Shown here: positions 51,946 through 59,810 of the stretch, in pieces | Layout of the letters: each line of letters begins with the position of its first letter | Position numbering within the stretch: the first letter of the stretch is position 1 | Source of the DNA: an uncultured Pelagibacteraceae bacterium | GTDB lineage: Bacteria > Pseudomonadota > Alphaproteobacteria > Pelagibacterales > Pelagibacteraceae | Assembly: GCA_902556825.1 (NCBI GenBank) | Contig: CACDXO010000002.1 | Span: 1 to 64,000 of the forward strand | Direction of reading: 5' to 3' | DNA length: 64,000 bases | The notes under the pieces: model-generated | Database searches by the model: none | What the model was told of the DNA's origin: nothing | The model's input: the letters and a program-made list of their open reading frames with translations, nothing else | Translations under genes and position numbers: made by a program

Positions 51946-53508
51946 GTGATTGATAAAGCAAACATAGAAAAAACTAATGCTTGGCCTTTTGTCGAGGCTA
52001 AAAAAATTCTCCACGAAAGAAAAAAATATATAGATCAAAAGGGTAAAATAATTTTACAAACTGGTTATGGGCCAAGTGGCCTTCCTCACATTGGTACTTT
52101 TGGTGAAGTTGCCAGAACCTCAATGCTTGTTAATGCATTGAATAAGTTAACAGATCTACCTAAAGAAATAATTACATTTTCTGATGATATGGATGGTCTT
52201 AGAAAGGTTCCAGAAAATATTCCAAATAAGGATCTTTTGGAAAATAATTTACACAAACCTTTAACAGTCGTGCCAGATCCTTTTAAAAAGTTTAATAGTT
52301 TTGGAGAACATAATAACGAAATGTTAAAAAACTTTTTAAACAACTTTAATTTTAAATATACTTTTAAAAGTTCAACAGAACTTTATAAGTCTGGTTTTTT
52401 TAATGAAACATTAAAATTAATTCTAAAAAAATATAAAGATATAATGAATATAATTATTCCAACATTAGGCAAAGAAAGGCAAAAAACTTATTCCCCATTT
52501 TTACCAATTTGCCCAGATTCTGGTGTTGTTCTAGAAATTCCAGTTTTAGAGATAGATGATAAAAATTCAAAAATTATTTTTGATAATAACGGAAAAAAAA
52601 TAGAAAAGAGTATTTTGGATGGAAATTGTAAGCTTCAATGGAAGGTAGATTGGGCAATGAGATGGTATGCTTTAGATGTAGATTTTGAAATGTATGGTAA
52701 AGATTTAATTGAAAGTGCCATCCTATCTACAAAAATTATAAAAATATTAGGAAAAACTAACCCTTCAGGTTTTGCTTATGAGCTCTTTCTTGATGAAAAA
52801 GGAGAAAAAATTTCTAAATCAAAAGGTAACGGAATAACAATTGATGAATGGTTGCAATATGCTTCTCCAGAAAGCCTATCTTTATTTATGTATCAAAACC
52901 CAAAAAGAGCAAAAAAATTATATAGAGAAATTGTTCCTAAAGCTGTGGATGAGTATTTAGATTTTATTGAGAAGGGAAAAAATCAAAATGAACTACAAAT
53001 GTTATTAAATCCTGTCTGGCATGTTCATAATGGTACGATTCCAAAAGAAAATACAATTATGACTTTTTCTATGCTTCTCAACCTGGTTGAAGCTAGCAAC
53101 GCCAATTCAAAAGAACTTTTATGGAAATTTGTTAAAAAATACAAATCAAATATTTTAGAAAAAGATCATCCAATTTTTGACAAATTAATTGAGTATGCAA
53201 TTAAATATTTCAATGATGTAATTAAAAAAAATAAAAAATATAAAAAACCTAATTCTGATGAAAGGAAAGCACTAGAAGCATTAATTATAATGTTAGAAAA
53301 ATGTAATGATGAAATGCAACCAGAGGATATTCAAACAGAAATTTATACAGTTGGAAAAGAAAATGGTTATAAAGAAAATCTGAGAGATTGGTTTAGACTG
53401 ATCTACGAGGTAGTTTTTGGTGATGAAAATGGACCAAGAATGGGTTTTTTTATTAGTTTTTTTGGTGTTAAGGAGACACAACAATTAATAAAAGATAAAA
53501 TTAACTGA
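51946..53508 (+). CDS. lysS: Lysyl-tRNA synthetase, class I
   Basis: A 520-residue class I (archaeal-type) LysRS, structurally unrelated to the usual bacterial class II enzyme. The HIGH-type motif is in GPSGLPHIGTFGEV, the KMSKS motif is EKISKSKGNG, and WKVDWAMRWYALDVDFEMYGKD is typical. This form is known in alphaproteobacteria and spirochaetes. The start is GTG 51946, since no ATG precedes the conserved region. The stop overlaps the pyrD start by one base. Confidence 0.93.
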   Translation: MIDKANIEKTNAWPFVEAKKILHERKKYIDQKGKIILQTGYGPSGLPHIGTFGEVARTSMLVNALNKLTDLPKEIITFSDDMDGLRKVPENIPNKDLLENNLHKPLTVVPDPFKKFNSFGEHNNEMLKNFLNNFNFKYTFKSSTELYKSGFFNETLKLILKKYKDIMNIIIPTLGKERQKTYSPFLPICPDSGVVLEIPVLEIDDKNSKIIFDNNGKKIEKSILDGNCKLQWKVDWAMRWYALDVDFEMYGKDLIESAILSTKIIKILGKTNPSGFAYELFLDEKGEKISKSKGNGITIDEWLQYASPESLSLFMYQNPKRAKKLYREIVPKAVDEYLDFIEKGKNQNELQMLLNPVWHVHNGTIPKENTIMTFSMLLNLVEASNANSKELLWKFVKKYKSNILEKDHPIFDKLIEYAIKYFNDVIKKNKKYKKPNSDERKALEALIIMLEKCNDEMQPEDIQTEIYTVGKENGYKENLRDWFRLIYEVVFGDENGPRMGFFISFFGVKETQQLIKDKIN

Positions 53509-54548
53509 TGTTTTCAAAAATAAGGTCATTAATATTTAAATTAGATCCAGAAAAAGCACACGATTTAGCCATTAAGGCTCTAAAATTTAATCTTGTCTCT
53601 CTAAATAAAATTAAAAATAACAAATCAATTCAAACAGAAATTTTTGGAAAAACAATTCCAAATCCAATAGGTATAGCAGCTGGATTTGATAAAGATGCTG
53701 AAGTATACAATCCTTTATTTAAATTAGGCTTTGGATTTGTTGAGGTTGGAACAGTGACTCCAATTGGTCAATATGGAAACCCTAAACCAAGAATATTTCG
53801 TCTTGAAGAGGACATGGCATTAATAAATAGACTTGGATTCAATAATTCAGGTTCTGAAAAAGTTAAATCTAGAATTATTTCAAATTCTCCCATAGGCTTA
53901 TTTGGAATAAACATAGGGCCAAATAAAGATACAAATAATAGAATGGAAGATTACTTAATTGGTTTACGTAAATTTTACAATCTTGCAGATTACTTGACTA
54001 TAAATATATCTTCTCCCAATACTGAAAATTTGAGAAGTTTTCATAATGAAGATGAGTTGAATGAACTATTAAATTTAATTGAAAAAGAAAAAAAAATATT
54101 AAAAACTTCAGTACCCATCATAGTAAAAATATCACCAGATATAGAAGATCAAAATATTAATACAATCTCAAATTTACTTTTGAAATATAACGTTGAAGCA
54201 TTAATAGTTTCAAATACAACTGATAAAAACAGAGAAAATTTATCTAATATTAATAAATTAGAAAAAGGAGGTTTGTCAGGAAAACCTTTAGAAAAAAGAT
54301 CAAATGAATTAATTAATAAATTTTACAAAATTTTAAAAAACAAGGTAAAAATCATCGGCGTAGGAGGAGTTGATTCTGGTCAGAGTGCTTATCAGAAAAT
54401 AATTAGTGGAGCTAGTTTAATCCAACTTTATACCGGTATGATTTATCAAGGTCCGAGCATTGCTTTAAAAATAAGTCAAGAATTAATAAATATTTTAGAT
54501 AAAGAAGGAGTTAAAAATATATCTGATATAGTAGGAAGTAAAAATTGA
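53508..54548 (+). CDS. pyrD: Dihydroorotate dehydrogenase (quinone), class 2
   Basis: A 346-residue FMN enzyme of pyrimidine synthesis, membrane-associated and quinone-linked. The N-terminal helix region (KIRSLIFKLDPEKAHDLAIKAL) is the class 2 membrane-binding element; NPIGIAAGFDKDAEV, NRLGFNN, INISSPNTENLR (active-site Ser class 2) and GVGGVDSGQSAYQKI follow. It begins within the lysS stop codon. Length is standard. Confidence 0.96.
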   Translation: MFSKIRSLIFKLDPEKAHDLAIKALKFNLVSLNKIKNNKSIQTEIFGKTIPNPIGIAAGFDKDAEVYNPLFKLGFGFVEVGTVTPIGQYGNPKPRIFRLEEDMALINRLGFNNSGSEKVKSRIISNSPIGLFGINIGPNKDTNNRMEDYLIGLRKFYNLADYLTINISSPNTENLRSFHNEDELNELLNLIEKEKKILKTSVPIIVKISPDIEDQNINTISNLLLKYNVEALIVSNTTDKNRENLSNINKLEKGGLSGKPLEKRSNELINKFYKILKNKVKIIGVGGVDSGQSAYQKIISGASLIQLYTGMIYQGPSIALKISQELINILDKEGVKNISDIVGSKN

Positions 54549-54550
54549 TC

Positions 54551-54579
54551 TTGACTGGTAACTTTAGAACACCTATACA
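54551..54579 (+). promoter_or_regulatory. Sigma-70 promoter of rpmB
   Basis: TTGACT (54551-54556), a 17-base spacer and TATACA (54574-54579). The predicted start, near 54586, is only about six bases before the rpmB ATG at 54592 and leaves no space for a Shine-Dalgarno. Confidence 0.6.
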
Positions 54580-54591
54580 GTCATAAATTTT

Positions 54592-54873
54592 ATGTCTAAA
54601 AAATGTGAACTCACTGGAAAAATTCCTCTTAAAGGACACAAGGTTAGTCATGCCAATAATAAGACTAAAAGAAGATTTTTACCTAATCTTAAGAAAGTAA
54701 GATTTAAGAGCATTGTTTTAAATAAAAGCTTAAAATTAACTGTATCTAATGCGGGTGTTAGAACCGTAGATAAAAAAGGTAGTTTTGACCAATTTATTAA
54801 AAGTGCTAAATCAGGAAATTTATCTCCTAGATTAAAAAAATTAAAAAAATCATTACTTAGTAAATCTGCTTAA
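54592..54873 (+). CDS. rpmB: Ribosomal protein L28
   Basis: A 93-residue L28, typical alphaproteobacterial length. Starts MSKKCELTGKIPLKGHKVSHANNKTKRRFLP, the hallmark N-terminus, then SNAGVRTVDKKGSFDQFI. A strong promoter sits immediately upstream. Its stop overlaps the next gene by one base. Unusually, rpmG (L33) does not follow. Confidence 0.96.
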   Translation: MSKKCELTGKIPLKGHKVSHANNKTKRRFLPNLKKVRFKSIVLNKSLKLTVSNAGVRTVDKKGSFDQFIKSAKSGNLSPRLKKLKKSLLSKSA

Positions 54874-55421
54874 TGAATAGAGTTTTTATAACACTTTCAT
54901 TTTTAATGGGAGTGGTTGTTTTAACATCCAACTATTTAGTTCAGTTTCCAATTAATTATTTTGGTTTCAATGAAATATTAACTTATGGAGCTTTTAGTTA
55001 TCCGATAGCTTTTTTAATAACCGATATTTCCAATAGATTTTATGGAAAAACATATGCAAAAAAAATTGTATATATAGGTTTTGCTGTTGGTATTTGTTTC
55101 ACGCTTTTATTTTCTACAAATTTTGCAGATTTAATTTCAATAAGAATCGCAATTGGTTCAGGTACAGCTTTTATAGTTGCTCAATTGCTTGATGTTCAAA
55201 TTTTCGATCAACTTAGAAGAAAAAAATGGTTTGTAGCTCCTCTAACATCTTCTTTAATTGGATCTACTGTTGATACTTTTTTATTTTTCTCAATATCTTT
55301 TTATGCAACTGGAATACCTTGGTTTACTTTATCATTAGGAGATTTGGCAGTTAAAATTTTTGTTGCTCTAGTAATGCTAATTCCATTTAGATTGATGCTA
55401 GGGCAAGTTAAAACAATTTAA
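54873..55421 (+). CDS. VUT/YhhQ-family membrane protein, putative queuosine precursor transporter
   Basis: A 182-residue integral membrane protein with about six hydrophobic segments. TYGAFSYPIAFLITDISNRFYGKTYAKK and a C-terminal DTFLFFSISFYATGIPW match the VUT_1 family, whose E. coli member YhhQ takes up queuosine precursors. It starts within the rpmB stop codon (TAATG), so it rides on the L28 promoter. Function is inferred from the family only. Confidence 0.82.
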   Translation: MNRVFITLSFLMGVVVLTSNYLVQFPINYFGFNEILTYGAFSYPIAFLITDISNRFYGKTYAKKIVYIGFAVGICFTLLFSTNFADLISIRIAIGSGTAFIVAQLLDVQIFDQLRRKKWFVAPLTSSLIGSTVDTFLFFSISFYATGIPWFTLSLGDLAVKIFVALVMLIPFRLMLGQVKTI

Positions 55422-55424
55422 CGA

Positions 55425-56303
55425 TTATTTGAATAAAAATTTATAGGATAAAATCTTATAAGCTAATTTTGCTACTAAAAAGTTGTATGAATTAAATCCT
55501 TTAATTGGAGCAAGTTCATTTATGTCTGCACCAACAATATTTGAATTTTTTATAGCTATCTTTATTATTTCTAAAGTTTCGTCCCAAAAAATACCACCTG
55601 GTTCAGGCGTGCCAGTTGCAGGCATGATACTTGAATCAAATCCATCTACATCAAAAGTTAAATAAACTGTTCTATTTTTAATCATTTTTTTGAATTTATT
55701 TAAATTCCATTTTTTCTTATCTTTTGCCCAAAAAATATTAATTCTAGAGGAATTTTTTTTCAAATAAGGTATTTCACTCCTAGATATATTTCTTATACCA
55801 AAAGAAATTACAGAAACATTTTTATAATCCAAACATCTTTTAATTGCTGATGCATGTGAAAATTTTTCTCCATTATAACTTTCCCTTAAATCAGCATGTG
55901 CATCAAAGTGTAATAAGCATAACTTTTTATATTTCTTTGCGAATGGAGCTATACAACCAGGTGTTATTGAGTGTTCACCTCCAAGAGTTAATGGAAAAAT
56001 TTTCTTATTTAAAATTTCTTCATTTATTTTTGACATTTTATTTAACGCTTTATTTATATTTTTATCTATTTTGAATGGTTTTAATGTTTTAATTCCAATT
56101 TTTTTGTAAGGTTCACAGTTTAATTCTTCATCATATAATTCAACTTGATGTGAGGCTTTAATAATTTCTTTTGGGCCATTTTTAGTTCCACCACCGTAAC
56201 TAACTGTTTTTTCTAAGCCAAATGGAACAACAATAGCTTTTTCTTTAATTTTGAACTTGTTGTCAATTCCAAGAAAGCCATTTTTGTTTGATAAGAAATT
56301 CAA
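55425..56303 (-). CDS. speB: Ureohydrolase, agmatinase-like
   Basis: A 292-residue manganese ureohydrolase. Metal ligands are visible in GGEHSITPG, FDAHADLRESY and FDVDGFDSSIMPATGTPEPGG. Agmatinases split agmatine to putrescine and urea; arginases and guanidinobutyrases share the fold. Being third in an operon with an ornithine decarboxylase and a deoxyhypusine-synthase-like enzyme supports a role in polyamine synthesis, but arginase (supplying ornithine to the decarboxylase) is an equally reasonable reading. Three bases separate it from the upstream gene. Confidence 0.82.
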   Translation of the reverse strand: MNFLSNKNGFLGIDNKFKIKEKAIVVPFGLEKTVSYGGGTKNGPKEIIKASHQVELYDEELNCEPYKKIGIKTLKPFKIDKNINKALNKMSKINEEILNKKIFPLTLGGEHSITPGCIAPFAKKYKKLCLLHFDAHADLRESYNGEKFSHASAIKRCLDYKNVSVISFGIRNISRSEIPYLKKNSSRINIFWAKDKKKWNLNKFKKMIKNRTVYLTFDVDGFDSSIMPATGTPEPGGIFWDETLEIIKIAIKNSNIVGADINELAPIKGFNSYNFLVAKLAYKILSYKFLFK

Positions 56304-56306
56304 TTT

Positions 56307-57350
56307 TTATCCGAATATTTTTGAAAAATTTTTCCTAGTTCTGATCTTCCAATCACCATGGTGATAAGCATCACTTGCTATTAAGGGAAGAACACTAGTT
56401 GCTTCAGCAAAAACCATTTGTTCTTTTGTTACATCAACTTTGCCCCATGAACTTGCTTCTTTTAAGGTAGAACTACTGCACGCCCCATCTCTTGAATCAG
56501 CAACTGTTATTTGAACAGCATACTTATGCATATCTACTTCTTTTCCTAAAAGTTCAGCACAAATTACTGTATCTTGAATAAAGTTTTTTGGCACACCTCC
56601 ACCAATCATAAACAATCCAGATCCTTTTGATCTAATTTTAATTTCAGTTAGTTCACGAAACTCTCTAACCGAATCTATTGTGATATGTTTTTTAGGATTT
56701 TTTTCTTGATGCATTACTAATCCAAATCCAGCACTTGAATCTGTAAAAGCTGGACAGAAAATTGGAACATTATTGTCATACGCAGTTTCAATTAACGAAC
56801 CTTTCTTTTTTGCATTATTTTTTAAATATTTTCCAATTTCACTAATAAACTCTCTTGAAGTATAACTTCTTGGTTCTAGATTATCTGCTATTTCACATAT
56901 TGTTTTATCACACATTTGTAGTTCATCTTCATCGATGTAAGTATCATAAATTCTATCAATATAATTTTTTCTTAGCTCAGTATCATCTTGAAATTGCGAA
57001 CCTTGATAATGTTTAAATCCAAGAGCTTCAAAAAAATCCATATCAATAATTGATGCACCTGTAGCAACTATCGCATCAACCATATTATATTTAATCATAT
57101 CTCTATAAATATGCATGCATCCAGCAGCAGAAGTAGATCCAGCTAGAGTTAAAAAAATAGTACATTCTTTGTCTTTAATCATATCATTAAATATATGTGC
57201 GGCATTTGCAGTTTCTCTTGAAACAAAAGACATTTTTTTCATTGATTCAATTATTTTTCTTGCATCAAATGAGGTTATATCAATGTGTTCGACTGGAGAG
57301 TTTAGAAAATCTTTTTTACTGTTATGTCCTAAATTTTTTTTATCTGACAT
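56307..57350 (-). CDS. Deoxyhypusine synthase-like protein, probable homospermidine synthesis
   Basis: A 347-residue member of the deoxyhypusine synthase family. Fold motifs LTLAGSTSAAGC, VDAIVATGASIIDMD, PIFCPAFTDSSAGFG and the lysine that forms the substrate imine in other members (GGGVPKNFIQ) are present, as is ASSWGKVD. Bacteria lack eIF5A, the target of true deoxyhypusine synthase, so such proteins are thought to transfer an aminobutyl group between small polyamines, for example making homospermidine. The gene directly abuts the ornithine decarboxylase gene, which would supply putrescine. Product unproven. Confidence 0.85.
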   Translation of the reverse strand: MSDKKNLGHNSKKDFLNSPVEHIDITSFDARKIIESMKKMSFVSRETANAAHIFNDMIKDKECTIFLTLAGSTSAAGCMHIYRDMIKYNMVDAIVATGASIIDMDFFEALGFKHYQGSQFQDDTELRKNYIDRIYDTYIDEDELQMCDKTICEIADNLEPRSYTSREFISEIGKYLKNNAKKKGSLIETAYDNNVPIFCPAFTDSSAGFGLVMHQEKNPKKHITIDSVREFRELTEIKIRSKGSGLFMIGGGVPKNFIQDTVICAELLGKEVDMHKYAVQITVADSRDGACSSSTLKEASSWGKVDVTKEQMVFAEATSVLPLIASDAYHHGDWKIRTRKNFSKIFG

Positions 57351-58529
57351 TTAAGCAACAAGAAATTTTTTTTCAATTTCTTTGTTATACAAAGTCATTA
57401 TTGGACTATCTTCTACTTCAATTATATTGTCTGAGTATAGGCCATTAAAATCTGTTCTAAATGTTAGACCATAAGCGCCAAGCTGTCCAAGCTCAATATA
57501 ATCATTTTCCTTAATATTGTTTGGCAAGATAAAAGGTCCTTTCATATAATCCATGCTATCACAGGTTGGACCATAAAAATCAAAAGAAGTTAATTTTTTT
57601 GAAATAATTCTTCCGTTAGTAATTAATTTTGATGGATAGACAATATTAGGAAACCCTGCATCAAATAGTGATCCATATGTTCCATCGTTTATATAAAGTT
57701 TTTGTTTTTTTCTTAAATTTACTCTAACTATTGTTGAACCACTTTCTGCAACAATTGCTCTACCTGGCTCACAAATTATTTTAGGTAATTTTTTTAGTTT
57801 TAAATTTTCCAAGGCATCTTTAATTTCTTTAAAATAGCTTTCAATAGATTGAGGAATTAAATCGGGATAAATTGTGGGGAAACCACCGCCTACATTAATG
57901 AAGTCCGGAACGATTTTTGTACGTTTAATTATATTTCCAATTTCAGATATTCCTTTTGAATAAGAAATAGGATGCATACATTGTGAGCCTACATGAAAAC
58001 TTAATCCTATTTTTTTTGCATATTGTTTTGTTAATCTAAGCAGACCTATAGCTTCTGATTGGATAGCTCCAAATTTTTTAGACAAATCAATTTCAGCATG
58101 CTCATTAGAAACTGAAATTCTGACAAATAATTCAAGATCTTTTGCATTATTTGTGCTTTCTAAAATTTTGATTAACTCATCCTTTGAGTCTAGTGAATAT
58201 GCTCTTACACCATATTTAAAATATGATTCTTTGATGCTTTCTCTACTTTTTACTGTATGCATAAAAGAGCACTTGGCTGATTTACTAATATTTTTTATAG
58301 TTTTAATCTCATTAATTGAAGCTACATCAAAGTTATCGATACCACTTTCAACAATAGTTTTTAAAACTAATGGATGGGGATTTGTTTTTACAGCGTACAA
58401 AACATCTCCAGGAAATTTATTTAGAAAAAACTTTGACGATAATTGTATAGACTTTTTTCTTATACAATATACCGGTTCATTTGGTTTCAGTTGATTTACT
58501 AATTCCTCAACTGTTTTAAATTTTTGCAT
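57351..58529 (-). CDS. Ornithine decarboxylase-like PLP enzyme
   Basis: A 392-residue fold-type III (alanine-racemase-like) decarboxylase. The PLP lysine is in YAVKTNPHP, the phosphate-binding region FHVGSQ and GGGFPTIYPD follow, EPGRAIVAESG binds substrate, and GPTCDSMDYM carries the catalytic cysteine of eukaryotic-type ornithine decarboxylases, distinguishing it from LysA. The product would be putrescine; dual ornithine/lysine activity is possible. A strong Shine-Dalgarno GAGGGG precedes the ATG, unusual in this window. Upstream lies an attenuator-like leader. Confidence 0.9.
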   Translation of the reverse strand: MQKFKTVEELVNQLKPNEPVYCIRKKSIQLSSKFFLNKFPGDVLYAVKTNPHPLVLKTIVESGIDNFDVASINEIKTIKNISKSAKCSFMHTVKSRESIKESYFKYGVRAYSLDSKDELIKILESTNNAKDLELFVRISVSNEHAEIDLSKKFGAIQSEAIGLLRLTKQYAKKIGLSFHVGSQCMHPISYSKGISEIGNIIKRTKIVPDFINVGGGFPTIYPDLIPQSIESYFKEIKDALENLKLKKLPKIICEPGRAIVAESGSTIVRVNLRKKQKLYINDGTYGSLFDAGFPNIVYPSKLITNGRIISKKLTSFDFYGPTCDSMDYMKGPFILPNNIKENDYIELGQLGAYGLTFRTDFNGLYSDNIIEVEDSPIMTLYNKEIEKKFLVA

Positions 58530-58554
58530 ATAAGCCCCTCAAAAAAAATTTAAC

Positions 58555-58612
58555 AAAAAAAATCTGCATATCAGCTATGCAGCTTTCATAAATCCAGCAT
58601 TTATGGGATATG
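58555..58612 (-). promoter_or_regulatory. Attenuator-like leader of the ornithine decarboxylase operon
   Basis: Read on the minus strand: hairpin 1 CATAAAT-GCTGG-ATTTATG (58587-58605), then hairpin 2 CTGCATA-GCTGA-TATGCAG (58564-58582), directly followed by T8 (58555-58562), an intrinsic terminator signature 26 bases before the decarboxylase ATG. CATATC (58607-58612) upstream is complementary to GATATG (58567-58572) inside hairpin 2, so an alternative pairing could break the terminator. Two four-codon reading frames, MLDL (58586-58600) and MKAA (58575-58589), overlap as ATGA within the hairpins. Structure seen; regulation inferred. Confidence 0.6.
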
Positions 58613-58639
58613 GACACTAATGTAAAGTAAATAATGCTA

Positions 58640-58669
58640 TTGAAATTAATTTTTTAATTGCCATATAAA
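58640..58669 (+). promoter_or_regulatory. Probable promoter of the regA-like gene
   Basis: TTGAAA (58640-58645), an 18-base spacer, TATAAA (58664-58669). The ATG is at 58674, so the predicted start coincides with the start codon and the mRNA would be leaderless. Confidence 0.45.
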
Positions 58670-58673
58670 AATT

Positions 58674-59237
58674 ATGACTAAATCAGAAAATATTAAAAAT
58701 ATAAGTGAATCAGAGGATAAATCACTACTCATAGTTGATGACGACAATCCATTTAGGGAGAGATTGGCAAGAGCCATGGAAAAAAAAGGATTTAAGGTTT
58801 CTCAAGCCGAGGGTGTAAAAAGGGGTATTAATTGTGTTAAGCAAGAAAAGCCAGCATTTGCAGTTGTTGATTTAAGGTTGAATGATGGAAACGGACTTGA
58901 GGTTGTAAAAGAAATTCAAAACTCTAATTCAAAAAGCAGGGTTGTAATGTTAACTGGTTACGGAAACATACCAACTGCTGTGGCAGCTATAAAGCAAGGA
59001 GCCATAGATTATTTATCTAAACCAGCAGATGCTGATGATGTAGAAAGAGCCTTATTGGCAGATCCCAATAAAAAAGCTGCTCCACCAGATAACCCAATGT
59101 CAGCAGATAGAGTAAAATGGGAGCATATTCATCGTGTATTTGAACTTTGTAATAGAAATGTTTCAGAAACAGCAAGAAGACTTAAAATGCACAGAAGAAC
59201 TTTACAAAGAATTCTTTCTAAAAGATCTCCTAAATAA
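58674..59237 (+). CDS. regA: RegA/PrrA/ActR-type response regulator
   Basis: A 187-residue two-component regulator of the global redox type. The receiver domain has the acidic pocket VDDDNPF and the phospho-acceptor Asp66 in VVDLRLND, Thr in MLTGYGN and Lys in YLSKPADADD. A linker rich in Ala and Pro leads to a Fis-like helix-turn-helix, NVSETARRLKMHRRTLQRIL (about residues 160-180). In related bacteria RegA, with RegB, controls respiration and energy metabolism. No RegB-like kinase is in the window. Its 3' end overlaps bioY by eight bases. Confidence 0.92.
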   Translation: MTKSENIKNISESEDKSLLIVDDDNPFRERLARAMEKKGFKVSQAEGVKRGINCVKQEKPAFAVVDLRLNDGNGLEVVKEIQNSNSKSRVVMLTGYGNIPTAVAAIKQGAIDYLSKPADADDVERALLADPNKKAAPPDNPMSADRVKWEHIHRVFELCNRNVSETARRLKMHRRTLQRILSKRSPK

Positions 59238-59778
59238 ATTTTCTTAATTTAAAAATATTTTTTGAGATTAAAGTTAAAATAATAATTTTAAATAATTCTG
59301 CTAACAAGAAAGGAGCTACTCCTAGCTGTATTATTGGTTTGTCCCAACCTATTAAAGTTCCTAGCCAAAAAACTCCCAAAATATAAATTGTAGAAACAGA
59401 AATTAATAATTTAACAAAATTGCTTAATATGTTTCCTTTATAATTGAAGTATCCAGCTAAAAAGACTGCAAATAAAAAACCTATTAAATATCCCATTGTT
59501 GGGCCGGTGAAATAAACTAAACCAACACCTTTTTCAGGAGAATTAGAAAAAACTGGAAATCCAATAATACCCTCAAATAAATATAGACTGACAGTTGCTA
59601 AGCCTATTTTATAACCAAAGGACATGCCTAAAAAAAGTACTACAAAAGTTTGCATTGTCATTGGGACTGGATAAAAAGGAATTTTAATTTTTGATGATAT
59701 GGTTAAAAGAACAGAACCTACAAATATTATTAAAATATATTTTAGTATTTTTAAGTTTTGAGATTTAACTGCTTCCAT
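59230..59778 (-). CDS. bioY: Biotin transporter substrate-binding subunit BioY
   Basis: A 182-residue integral membrane protein with six hydrophobic segments. KIPFYPVPMTMQTFVVLFLG near the N-terminus and YFTGPTMGYLIGFL in the middle are BioY hallmarks. BioY binds biotin in the membrane; it is the S-component of an ECF transporter but can function alone in some bacteria. No bioM/bioN genes are adjacent; the ABC ATPase gene upstream is of a different family. Implies biotin uptake, fitting the vitamin auxotrophies common in SAR11 (inference). Confidence 0.92.
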   Translation of the reverse strand: MEAVKSQNLKILKYILIIFVGSVLLTISSKIKIPFYPVPMTMQTFVVLFLGMSFGYKIGLATVSLYLFEGIIGFPVFSNSPEKGVGLVYFTGPTMGYLIGFLFAVFLAGYFNYKGNILSNFVKLLISVSTIYILGVFWLGTLIGWDKPIIQLGVAPFLLAELFKIIILTLISKNIFKLRKFI

Positions 59779-59810
59779 TAATATATAATACTATTTTTGA
59801 ACAGGAATAT

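Noticed and set aside
57351-58529. Diaminopimelate decarboxylase (lysA) or carboxynorspermidine decarboxylase
   Set aside because: The GPTCDSMDYM motif and operon context fit ornithine decarboxylase; residues typical of LysA are not seen.
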